Source: an uncultured Ignavibacteria bacterium (GTDB taxonomy: Bacteria; Bacteroidota; Ignavibacteria; Tepidaquicellales; OLB5). Taken from it: 64,000 nucleotides of DNA. The stretch's first letter is position 1, and every line of letters begins with the position of its first letter. The translations under genes and the position numbers were made by a program. The stretch spans positions 142,423 through 206,422 of the forward strand of contig CALMYL010000021.1 in assembly GCA_937873695.1 (NCBI GenBank). The letters are read 5' to 3'. The notes under the pieces are model-generated. The model was not told the DNA's origin, searched no databases, and saw nothing but the letters and a program-made list of their open reading frames with translations. Shown one piece after another: positions 51,801-58,485 of the stretch.

Positions 51801-53796
51801 CAGTACAATGTCAGTATCACAGTACAATGTTCCCGCAGCATTGCTTGCAAACAGCACAGTATATTATTGGAAAGTAGCTGCAAAAAACTCAATCTACTGG
51901 AGCGTTTTTTCGGGTAAATTCAGCTTCAAAACATACGGCAGCCCGCAAAATGTTATTTTGCTTTCACCACCGAACAATTCAACTGAGCAGCCGCTTAACA
52001 TTATATTCACCTGGATGAAAGCAGTGGAATCACTGAAGAAATCAGGGGCTGACTCCAAACTGAAAGCCGGTTTCACAGGTAATCTGCTGTTTGGTGAAAT
52101 GGACGGCGCAGATGCAATAAGCAAATATTGGTTCGAACTTGTTACAGATACAGTTTCAATGGCGGGACTCATAAATGATACTACTTTGACAGATACTGTT
52201 AAATCATTGAACGGTTTAACAGCTATGACAAGTTACTATTGGAGAGTTAAAGCCTTTAACGATGTTGGCTGGGGTCCTTTCAGCATGTGGTGGAAGTTTA
52301 CAACAATCAGCGGCCTTCCGCCCGCAGCGCCGGTTCTGATCTATCCTGCAAACAGGGAATCAGATATTTCTGTAACTCCTCTTCTTAACTGGAGCGATGT
52401 GCCCGGTGCTCAGAAATATTACCTGCAGGTTTCAGCACTAAGTAATTTTTCGGTATTGTGGGTAAATGACAGTAATATAACCTTATCTGAATACCAGGTT
52501 CCAAACGGAGTACTTGCGTATAATTCAGGTTATTATTGGCGGGTTAAAGCCAAAAATGATGCCGGCTGGGGCAATTTCCAGGCAGTTCCATTCAGGTTCT
52601 TTACACTTGTAACTCCGCCGCAGGCGCCGCCTGCATTGGTCTCACCTGCAAACGGATCTGTGAACATACCTCTTGCGCCGCTGTTAGACTGGAGCGATAT
52701 CACTTCAGCTTTGAAATACAGGCTGCAGGTCTCGGCTGTGAATACGTTTGCTGCTACAATTGTGGATGACAGCAGTCTTACGGCTTCACAATACAATGTT
52801 GCTGCGGGTCTGTTAGCATATAACACAGGCTATTACTGGAGAGTATCTGTCAAAACCGGAACTTCGTGGAGCGCATTTTCAAATGGATGGAGCTTCACTA
52901 CAGTTACTGCGCTGGGCTCTCCGGCTTTACTGCAGCCACTGAATAAAGATACAGGTGTGGCTGTAACAACACTTTTCAATTGGTCTAATGTTGCGGGGGC
53001 AACAAACTACAGACTGCAGGTTTCAGCTTTTTCAAATTTCTCGGTATTGTGGATCGATAAGTATGTAACAGATACTCTGTATCAAACACCAAATGGAGTG
53101 CTGGCATATAATTCAAGGTATTTCTGGAAAGTGAAATCACTTAGGGCAGGAGACTCGAGCAGTTTTTCGAATCCGAATTACTTCTTCACCAGGATATTTC
53201 CTTATTCTTTAGATATGCCGGAATTTGAAAGCTCAAGAATGCTTGACCTGACCGGGTTGATAAGTACCGGTACAAAAGCTTCGTATTATATAGAGTTCAG
53301 TAAAGATACTTTATTTGATAATCCTGTTTTTAAAATGGGTGATATTAAGGGTGAAGTAACTGAGCTTGACATGGAGCAATTTGATGAATACTCAACTTAC
53401 TTCTGGCGACTTTGCCTGAATGGTGATAAACCTGTATGTTCTGATATTCACGTATTTGCAACTTATCTGACAAAACAATCTCAGTTGATGAGTTTGCGCG
53501 GTAAAACTATTATTCCGGAAAGATACGCTTTGTATCAAAACTATCCTAACCCCTTTAACCCTGTTTGCAGGATAAGGTTTGATCTGCCCCAATTTGGTAA
53601 TTCGGGAACAGAGAATGTGAAACTTGCGGTCTTTGACCTCTTAGGAAGAGAAATTGAAGTTCTGGTAAATGATAACATGAAGCCTGGTTCGTATGAAGTA
53701 TCGTGGGATGCCGGTGATTTACCAAGCGGAATATACATATGCCATTTAAGGACAACTATGTTTTCAGATACGAAGAAAATGGTTTTGATAAAGTAG
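45808..53796 (+). CDS. Giant modular T9SS protein: two propellers and a super-repeat of fibronectin-like modules
   Basis: The 2662-residue protein opens with a signal region (SRIFLLFTAVLLMNFNQKAFS) and a YCF48/BNR-like propeller (about 35-345). Three beta-sandwich modules follow (46845-47866), then a second propeller (47869-48780). Next come four repeats of a three-module unit A-B-C (about 967 nt each; A at 48781, 49711, 50681, 51641), then A-C, a last module, and a T9SS sorting domain (LYQNYPNPFNPVCRIRFDLP ... KKMVLIK). Modules share SPANxAxxxxxTPLLDWxDV and YYWRVxAKN. B modules contain a variable insert of 25-32 residues between FTWxKAxE and AISxYWFEL; C modules keep SNFSVLWxDDS. It is likely a long surface adhesin or matrix protein. 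GGAGG precedes the ATG. Confidence 0.9.
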   Translation: MKKVYPLSFIPFYYSRIFLLFTAVLLMNFNQKAFSQAGWIPQSSPISSDIVSVSFINALTGYAVGGTKLIKTTNGGAQWYILDSAFISANYSSVKFIDASTGFVGFAQYGIYVTTNAGSNWAKVIEFSNSTQMGFVDDNYGWIFDYGSIYLSVNRGVSWSAGGSYPASHGGATGGSIGSRNFGVAVGNFDDFMHSKMYMYIWKSLDGGSSWECVSGNVYGDPCAYVVVYGFRPPPLFTRSYVVDDYTAFLYGGSQNYRSDNSGSSWSSFSTGSSVSGFEFVNHSTGYSFGGTGTIEYTTTGGNSWYQQTIPVSSSVSGLDMLNSVTGWAVGSAGTILKTTTGGLTLPLAPSLISPADNATGIQLTALLDWDDNLLPVNYRIQLSSDANFSTILHDNSTLVASQYNVPAGILTYNTVYYWRVAARNNVDWGPFSAGRSFRTFFMPGQVTLTSPLNNSIEQPTNITFYWKKPIETLSGPFMSSLLRNDKTSEPVLIKGVSGNDAIIKYWFELTTDTVTLAGLITDNNIYDTTRYVSGLSRGISYYWRVKANNDLGWGPFSNWWKFTTIVGPPQPPELISPPNSSLAQFMNLQFTWNRSVEITAKPLTDNITKIPVKQTFLNIGDAISAYWFEITEDTITYAGLIKDSTLTDTTKSMSLSLNSKTYYWRVKAKNETGWGAFGQWWRFITIPAQYNWELGASSISETNTGIFFLTPQNGWICSRSGNPYKVFRTSDGGTSWNGNSDYPGYMNANAISFSNVNNGIIASGPHYSQLYPEWSSWDGGATWNGTAYIYGFIETNFRSVTYFGGANWFCGTLRANISSPEYSFISSNPTYAPSLGHSIPLNRIRAGKNAPWTVGNQGLVYRSTVSCGVGDASVNLTGVSFNDDNTGFVVGGNRIYKSTNNGGSWFRLYPLSDQTNYSDVYFANKDTGWVACSLAGEGVILGTTNSGAVWTVQYNGPYAGSEFSFVEKKYGWLLCGNSVLRTTNVASQQNPPPVLLLPANGAAAQSLTPQLDWQDALNSVNYRVQLSADSLFTGFIIDDSTIIVSSYDVQPGILQNYTQYYWRVAAKNSASWSEFSSAFSFRTFGAPNSVLLNYPPNNASGVSASLTFNWFTALPTKKTDKRTVTENVNLLKDAAGNLSIGNYWFELTRDTVNLTDLVTDTLLTDTTKAVSGLIFSNSYYWRVKAHNEAGWGAFSPWWKFTTTSGAPVLQQPVNNQTEVQVTPLLNWSDVAGALKYRVQVSAFSNFSVLWLDDSSSTESQLQVPNGILAYNSLYYWRVKTRNVAGWGDYQAPIRFFTQVVPPPPVPVLSAPANGATGVELTPLLNWNDVTGSTKYRVQVSLSSDFSSVLIDDSSMVVSEYLLAAGILNSYTQYFWRTAVKGSSSWSSFSSAWNFTTLGTPQAVVLYSPVNNAEAQQTDITFVWYKASEIPGMKVSVKSSGFMINRTKDVSLGGVDAISLYNFELTADTVTLSGIISDSSLTDTVKYVSGLAANTSYYWRVRAKNNIGWGAFSMWWKLTTMDNTPPPAPVLISPVNNASNISVKPVLDWSDVPGCEKYRVQVSAFSNFSVLWIDDSNSVTSQFQVQNGILAYNSAYYWRVRAKNSYGWGGYQAAPYRFFTLVTPPPSAPVLLSPANGAVGVLLNPMLDWNNVSGALKYRLQVSAMPDFSTFLIDDSSLTNSEFNVPAGILGSSSTYYWKAAAKDNTAWGDFSAAWNFTTLGLPQPVVLNYPLNNAVEQPLNITFNWHMAEELFGKLNKSHERQNNSSKILVSSLSNGPSAISAYWFEMTTDTLTMTGLVRDTLLTDTLKNVNGLSSNTAYFWRVKAANEIGWGAFSEWWKFTTSSGLPPVPPVQIYPLNNAQNISVTPQLDWSDVSGAQKYRLQVSALSNFSVLWIDDSSLTTSSYQVNNGVLAYNSVYYWRIKAKNTAGWGNYQTSPYRFFTMIIPPPAAPVLLSPANGATGISLTPLLDWNDVSGSVKYRIMLASDSGFTNILADDSTMSVSQYNVPAALLANSTVYYWKVAAKNSIYWSVFSGKFSFKTYGSPQNVILLSPPNNSTEQPLNIIFTWMKAVESLKKSGADSKLKAGFTGNLLFGEMDGADAISKYWFELVTDTVSMAGLINDTTLTDTVKSLNGLTAMTSYYWRVKAFNDVGWGPFSMWWKFTTISGLPPAAPVLIYPANRESDISVTPLLNWSDVPGAQKYYLQVSALSNFSVLWVNDSNITLSEYQVPNGVLAYNSGYYWRVKAKNDAGWGNFQAVPFRFFTLVTPPQAPPALVSPANGSVNIPLAPLLDWSDITSALKYRLQVSAVNTFAATIVDDSSLTASQYNVAAGLLAYNTGYYWRVSVKTGTSWSAFSNGWSFTTVTALGSPALLQPLNKDTGVAVTTLFNWSNVAGATNYRLQVSAFSNFSVLWIDKYVTDTLYQTPNGVLAYNSRYFWKVKSLRAGDSSSFSNPNYFFTRIFPYSLDMPEFESSRMLDLTGLISTGTKASYYIEFSKDTLFDNPVFKMGDIKGEVTELDMEQFDEYSTYFWRLCLNGDKPVCSDIHVFATYLTKQSQLMSLRGKTIIPERYALYQNYPNPFNPVCRIRFDLPQFGNSGTENVKLAVFDLLGREIEVLVNDNMKPGSYEVSWDAGDLPSGIYICHLRTTMFSDTKKMVLIK

Positions 53797-53826
53797 AATC
53801 AAGCATACTTATGTTTTTACAAATAA

Positions 53827-53856
53827 GAAAAGACAGCCGGACGGCTGTCTTTTCTT
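53827..53856. terminator. Terminator shared by the giant gene and the former tRNA-Gln gene
   Basis: GAAAAGACAGCC and GGCTGTCTTTTC form a perfect 12-bp stem with a GGAC loop, and a T-rich tract follows on the plus strand. On the minus strand it lies just after the tRNA-Gln 3' fragment, where a tRNA terminator is expected. Confidence 0.88.
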
Positions 53857-53859
53857 TTG

Positions 53860-53903
53860 TTGCCCGACTAGGGGTCGAACCTAGACTTTCCTGATCCAGA
53901 ATC
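53860..53903 (-). other. 3' fragment of tRNA-Gln (CTG), candidate integration-site scar
   Basis: On the minus strand this reads as the anticodon loop TTCTGGA (anticodon CTG), anticodon 3' stem TCAGG, variable loop AAAGT, T-arm CTAGG-TTCGACC-CCTAG, acceptor strand TCGGGCA and discriminator A. The T1-A72 end implied by the final A suits tRNA-Gln. The 5' half is missing: two bases into the anticodon 5' stem the sequence diverges. Integrases that use tRNA genes often cross over in the anticodon or T-arm, leaving such a 3' remnant at the far end of the element. The mobile element would then lie on the right, beyond 53903. Confidence 0.75.
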
Positions 53904-54006
53904 TAAAATGGGGTATGTTATTATTCTTAAATATATAGAAAATATTAGATTTAACTATTCTTTAATATTCCATTTTTCCTATATTTTCTATGATAAGGAT
54001 TATAAT

Positions 54007-54027
54007 TCGTAGCCAAATCGTAGCCAT
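54007..54027. repeat. Direct repeat CGTAGCCA close to the tRNA-Gln fragment
   Basis: CGTAGCCA occurs twice, separated by AAT, about 105 nt to the right of the tRNA fragment. The region 53904-54068 has no credible gene. Short direct repeats beside an attachment site can be integrase arm sites, but no integrase is in the window. Confidence 0.4.
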
Positions 54028-54068
54028 GAATTTAGAAGTAATATAATAGAATAAAAAATTTCGTTATT

Positions 54069-55535
54069 TTAGTTCGCAGGTGTATGTTTTTTTATTTCTT
54101 TAATTTTTTCTTCCACCCATTTTTTTACTTTTAAATTAACACTTTTCTCTGAAAGATTTTCAACCATTGTTAAATCATCTGTTTTACTGTATATCCTGGC
54201 ATTCAACAATAATGGATAGTAAATTAAAAAGTTCTTATGATCGGTATATAATACTTCATGCATGGGGGGCGTCCGCTTAAATGTTCTTTTAAATGAGTCT
54301 GCCAGAGATAAGGCTTCTTCATACATACCCAGCTCATAAAAATTCATAAGTGTTAAAGTGTTTACATCTTCTTTGAATGTAGCAAACCCAAACTTTACCT
54401 TACTTAAATACTCCAATGATTTGCCAAATTCCTTTTTCCAGAAATATATATGACCAAAAGAAAAGTTCAGCATGTTTTCCGATTCAGCTGGATTCAACTT
54501 TGATTTGTAAGTATTCACAAAGTTTTCAGCCCATTGTATTTCACCTAATGTAATTGCAAGGTTCAAAACATTCCTGAAATGGGTTCTGCCGAAATATGCA
54601 CCCTCGTTCATTACAGCCTCATCATCTTCCAGCATTTTCTTATATAGCTCAAAAGCTTCAATTTTAAATTGTTCATCCGGAGAAATACTCAGAAAATTCA
54701 TTAACTTTGCATATATCAGCCTTCTATTTTCATTGGTAAGAAATTTGTCTTTAATTTCAAAAAAAATCTTTTTCAGACTGTAATAATCTGAAAGATTTTT
54801 ATTAACAATTAACATATATGCATAATAATATAATCCGAATATTTTTTTTTCATCTTCATTATCAAAAGTTATTAGTTTATATATTTTTTTGAAATCAATT
54901 GCTTTAAATAAATAATTGTGAGCAGCTTTTTCTTCATCAGTAATAAAATTGAAACGGTAACTGGACATTTCGGAATAATTTAACAAAAGCTGAATAATAG
55001 AGGACTTCAGAAAGGTTCTGGAAAATTTCATGTATGATTCCGGATACTTAATGCTGTTATTAGTCTCTATTGTATAAAAACACATTGTCCTTTCAACAAA
55101 AAATCTGGATAGGTAATATTCAAAACTGTCATTTTTTCCTGATTCAAGAAAATTAATGCTTACTTTAAACTGCTTTTCCAGGTCACCAAAAAGCTTTTTT
55201 CTGAATAAGGCTTCGGTTAAAAATTTATTTTTATAATGTTGGTCTTTATTTAATTGATCATAAATCAGATATTCCAAACACATTGCGTGAAGTTCCGATA
55301 TTAAAACCCTGAGCTTCTGGTCATTGTATTTTTCTGCCGGAAAAAGATTTTTGTAAATTTCCTGCCGCTTTAAATTATTAGATTTGAAAACCGGGTAATA
55401 TTTTTTCAGTTCATAAAATAGCGGAAGTAAGTTCCTCCCTTTTGAAAAATAAGGTGATTTTAAAAGTTTTTCAAATTGTTTTATTTCTGTTGAACTGAAG
55501 GATTTAAAAATTTTAACAATTTTAGTGTCTTTCAT
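54069..55535 (-). CDS. Hypothetical helical-repeat protein of a Bacteroidota-type family
   Basis: The protein of 488 residues is read from ATG at 55535 (MKDTKIVKIFKSFSSTEIKQFEKLL). The N-terminus IKQFEKLLKSPYFSKGRNLLPLFYELKKYYPVF ... IYKNLFPAEKYNDQKLRVLISELHAMCLEYLIYDQL is the pattern of an uncharacterised Bacteroidota/Ignavibacteria family. The rest is all helical, and the last 150 residues are TPR-like (NFSFGHIYFWKKEFGKSLEYLSKV, LMNFYELGMYEEALSLADSF). No signal peptide, so cytosolic. Base composition is A+T-rich and Lys/Asn-rich compared with genes to its left. It lies in the candidate island right of the tRNA-Gln scar. Confidence 0.75.
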   Translation of the reverse strand: MKDTKIVKIFKSFSSTEIKQFEKLLKSPYFSKGRNLLPLFYELKKYYPVFKSNNLKRQEIYKNLFPAEKYNDQKLRVLISELHAMCLEYLIYDQLNKDQHYKNKFLTEALFRKKLFGDLEKQFKVSINFLESGKNDSFEYYLSRFFVERTMCFYTIETNNSIKYPESYMKFSRTFLKSSIIQLLLNYSEMSSYRFNFITDEEKAAHNYLFKAIDFKKIYKLITFDNEDEKKIFGLYYYAYMLIVNKNLSDYYSLKKIFFEIKDKFLTNENRRLIYAKLMNFLSISPDEQFKIEAFELYKKMLEDDEAVMNEGAYFGRTHFRNVLNLAITLGEIQWAENFVNTYKSKLNPAESENMLNFSFGHIYFWKKEFGKSLEYLSKVKFGFATFKEDVNTLTLMNFYELGMYEEALSLADSFKRTFKRTPPMHEVLYTDHKNFLIYYPLLLNARIYSKTDDLTMVENLSEKSVNLKVKKWVEEKIKEIKKHTPAN

Positions 55536-55682
55536 TGACGTAACAATATTTACCAAAAATATATGAAAATTAAGCAATAATCAACAAATAGCTGGATATA
55601 TAATAATTTTTTGATGTAACAACAGAATAAATCTTGTTTTGCACAGATTAACTTAATCAGATAATTTAGCAGTGAAGAAAAT

Positions 55683-55791
55683 TACCGGTGAGAAAATGAC
55701 ATCAGATTACCCTGTATTAAAGATAATCTACCAAACTCACCGGTAGAATTCGCCGAAGCCTCCTATAACAGCATTTATACATTTAGGAGGC
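55683..55791 (+). promoter_or_regulatory. Structured 5' leader with two nested hairpins
   Basis: TACCGGTGAG at 55683-55692 pairs with CTCACCGGTA at 55736-55745, and inside it AGATTA pairs with TAATCT (55704-55709 and 55724-55729). A second hairpin, GCCTCCTA/TAGGAGGC at 55758-55765 and 55784-55791, buries an AGGAGG. All lie 36-144 nt before the ATG at 55827. It could be a regulatory leader; no known riboswitch class was recognised. Confidence 0.45.
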
Positions 55792-55826
55792 ATAGGCATA
55801 TCTGAAAACAAGATTAACATTTAGTT

Positions 55827-58376
55827 ATGAAAAAATTAATTATTTATATTTTCGTTATTATTCTGCTCTCTTCCATTGGTGTTTCATATTTTTTATTTTT
55901 CAATACCAAGGATGGTCTAAGCAGTAAAGTTGTTAATTTTAACGAAGTTAAAAATAAACCTAAGAGAGATAAGTCCAAAGATAAACGCTCAGGTCCGGAA
56001 ATGGAAAAAAAATATTGGGAACGTCTGCATTATCCATATGATGCTGTATTAAAACCGGAATTACTTAACAGTATTTTAAGCGGAGTTAAAAATTCCACGG
56101 ATGAAAAATATGTTTCTTCATCAGTAACAAACTGGATGCCGATAGGACCTTACGGAAGTGTAATTCCTTCAACCTCAACAAGATTTACAGGAAGAATACT
56201 GGATATCTACACAAAAGATACATCAAATATATTAGTAGCTGCAGCATCAGGTGGATTGTGGTCTGCTGGTAACCCGCCTGTTGCTTTGACTGAAATGTTA
56301 ACCAGCCAGGCTGTTGGCAGCTTTGATATTCAGCCCGGTAATTCAAATGTTATTGTAATTGGCACCGGAGAGCCGTTTATGAGAGCCGGAACGGGTATGT
56401 ATATTTCCACCAACGGAGGTTCTAACTGGTCAGGTATTAATTTAAATGATACAACCCCGGCAGGATTTTATAAAATAAGATACAGCAGCCAGAACGTTAT
56501 TCACGCTGCATCTACACGCGGTTATTACCGTTCAGATAATAACGGCTTAAGCTGGCAAAAATACCTCAACGGTGATATATCTGATGTTGCAATTCATCCG
56601 GCAAGTAATAATATCATTTATTGCTGCCGTAGAATGCATGCTGATTCCGATTCCGGAGGCGTATATAAATCAACAAATAACGGGCTGGGATGGATAAGAA
56701 TGACCATGGGTATTCCTGCTACTGATGTTGGCAGAACTTCGATTTCAATTGCAAAAAGCAATCCTTCAATTGTTTTTGTTTTAATGGCAAAACGTAATGG
56801 GGATATGATGGGAATTTACAGAACTGCCGGAGCTGATACATGGACTAATGTTTCTCCCCCTGCAGATATTCTGGAAGGTATTGGATGGTATACATGTGAA
56901 ATTGCAGTCAGCCCAACAAGCCCCAGCAAAGTTTTTGCAGGCGGTGTATGGCTTTGGGGGACTACAAACCTGGGATTAAGCTGGAATAAATATGATAATA
57001 ATTATGATCTGAACGTTCATGCAGACCAGCATGCTATAAGCTGGGATAGTACCGGGAATTCTGTTTGGATTGGAAATGACGGTGGTATTACATTTACAGA
57101 TGATGATGCTTTTTCTTTTAAAACACGAAAAAATAATTTTCCTATTACACAATATTATAATGTTGATGTAAGCCTAAGCAGTACCGTTACTTTTATGGGC
57201 GGCTCTCAGGATAACGGTATTACCAGTACAACTAATAACGGCGCTTCATGGATTTATCATATTTCCTGGGGAGGTGATGGCTCCGGAGCAGCTATCAGTC
57301 CATTCAATCCGCTTGAAAGATACATAACAATCGGGGTTTATGGGGGTAACTGGCCATTTAGAAGGCACAGAACCACAAACGGCGGTGTGAACTGGATTGA
57401 ACTAAATAATGGCATTGACCCCTCAACCCAATGGTTTACAAATATTAAGACCGATAATGTAGACCCAATTACAGTTTATACAAGCTCTGCAGAATTTCTT
57501 TATTACTCTACAAATAAAGGTGATAACTGGGTAAAAAGCAATACAACAGGATTTGCTGACTGGATTTCAAATTTTAATGTCAGGAAATATAACGATACAT
57601 CAGTAGTATACGTTAATACTCTTTCAGGAAATACAGGTCAGCGGATTTATGTAAAAGAGGGAACTGGATTATTTTCAGAAAGGTCTGCTGATATTTCTGA
57701 CGGGTTGAAGATCAGTACAGTTGCAATACATCCCCAAAATAAAAATATTGCATATGCAGTCATTAGCGGTTTGTACAGCTCTCATAAATTATACAAGACT
57801 ATAAATATGGGAGTAAACTGGGTTAATATTACAAACGATTTACCTAATGTTTCTACTACAGATCTGACTGTTTATCCTTACAATGATGATATTATGTACC
57901 TTGGTTCTGAAATGGGCTGTTACAAAACTACAAATGAAGGTTCAAACTGGTTCAGGTGGAATAACGGAATGCCCGAAGCAAACGTGGTATCACAGTTAAA
58001 GCCTTATTTTTCCGGTGGTGAGTTTTACATTTTAGCAGGAACTTATGGCAGGGGCATGTGGATAAGAAGAGATGATGAATTGCTGAATGTAACGGCAATT
58101 AATGAATCTCCGGTTGGTTTTCATCTTTATCAGAACTATCCCAATCCGTTTAACCCTGCTACAAAAATTAAGTTTTCAATTCCAGTACAAAGTATCGTAG
58201 AACTTTTAGTTTATGATGTTTCAGGAAAGTTAGTAAATACTGTTATTAACAGAAATATGAATAGCGGAATACATGAAATAACTTTTGATAGCAGGAATTT
58301 AGCATCGGGAGTATATTTCTATCAGTTAAAGTCACAAGGATCACTGCAAATAAAAAAAATGATCTTAATAAAATGA
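55827..58376 (+). CDS. Sortilin/BNR-like beta-propeller protein with T9SS sorting domain
   Basis: The 849-residue protein starts with a strongly hydrophobic segment (MKKLIIYIFVIILLSSIGVSYFLFF) that serves as signal peptide or anchor, then a basic linker (KPKRDKSKDKRSGPEMEKKYWERL). From about residue 100 it is a large beta-propeller with VPS10/sortilin and Asp-box features: MYISTNGGSNWSG, YRSDNNGLSW, YKSTNNGLGWIRM, VWIGNDGGITF, TTNNGASWIYH, RTTNGGVNWIEL, KTTNEGSNWFRW. The T9SS sorting domain is LYQNYPNPFNPATKIKFSIP ... IKKMILIK. Relatives include xyloglucanase-like GH74 folds and surface adhesins; the catalytic acids could not be placed. A structured leader lies upstream. Confidence 0.85.
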   Translation: MKKLIIYIFVIILLSSIGVSYFLFFNTKDGLSSKVVNFNEVKNKPKRDKSKDKRSGPEMEKKYWERLHYPYDAVLKPELLNSILSGVKNSTDEKYVSSSVTNWMPIGPYGSVIPSTSTRFTGRILDIYTKDTSNILVAAASGGLWSAGNPPVALTEMLTSQAVGSFDIQPGNSNVIVIGTGEPFMRAGTGMYISTNGGSNWSGINLNDTTPAGFYKIRYSSQNVIHAASTRGYYRSDNNGLSWQKYLNGDISDVAIHPASNNIIYCCRRMHADSDSGGVYKSTNNGLGWIRMTMGIPATDVGRTSISIAKSNPSIVFVLMAKRNGDMMGIYRTAGADTWTNVSPPADILEGIGWYTCEIAVSPTSPSKVFAGGVWLWGTTNLGLSWNKYDNNYDLNVHADQHAISWDSTGNSVWIGNDGGITFTDDDAFSFKTRKNNFPITQYYNVDVSLSSTVTFMGGSQDNGITSTTNNGASWIYHISWGGDGSGAAISPFNPLERYITIGVYGGNWPFRRHRTTNGGVNWIELNNGIDPSTQWFTNIKTDNVDPITVYTSSAEFLYYSTNKGDNWVKSNTTGFADWISNFNVRKYNDTSVVYVNTLSGNTGQRIYVKEGTGLFSERSADISDGLKISTVAIHPQNKNIAYAVISGLYSSHKLYKTINMGVNWVNITNDLPNVSTTDLTVYPYNDDIMYLGSEMGCYKTTNEGSNWFRWNNGMPEANVVSQLKPYFSGGEFYILAGTYGRGMWIRRDDELLNVTAINESPVGFHLYQNYPNPFNPATKIKFSIPVQSIVELLVYDVSGKLVNTVINRNMNSGIHEITFDSRNLASGVYFYQLKSQGSLQIKKMILIK

Positions 58377-58485
58377 AATCCTGTTTTAAAATTATTGGGA
58401 TGTATGTTAACATTCTTTTAAATAGAATATGATGATTTTAGAAATAAGCAACAAAATATTTTATAACATTAGATCTAAATACATA

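Noticed and set aside
55741..55791. A possible glycine or fluoride riboswitch, from CGCCGAAG and CTCCTA words
   Set aside because: The rest of each aptamer (second conserved core, pseudoknot partner) is absent, so it is kept only as a structured leader.
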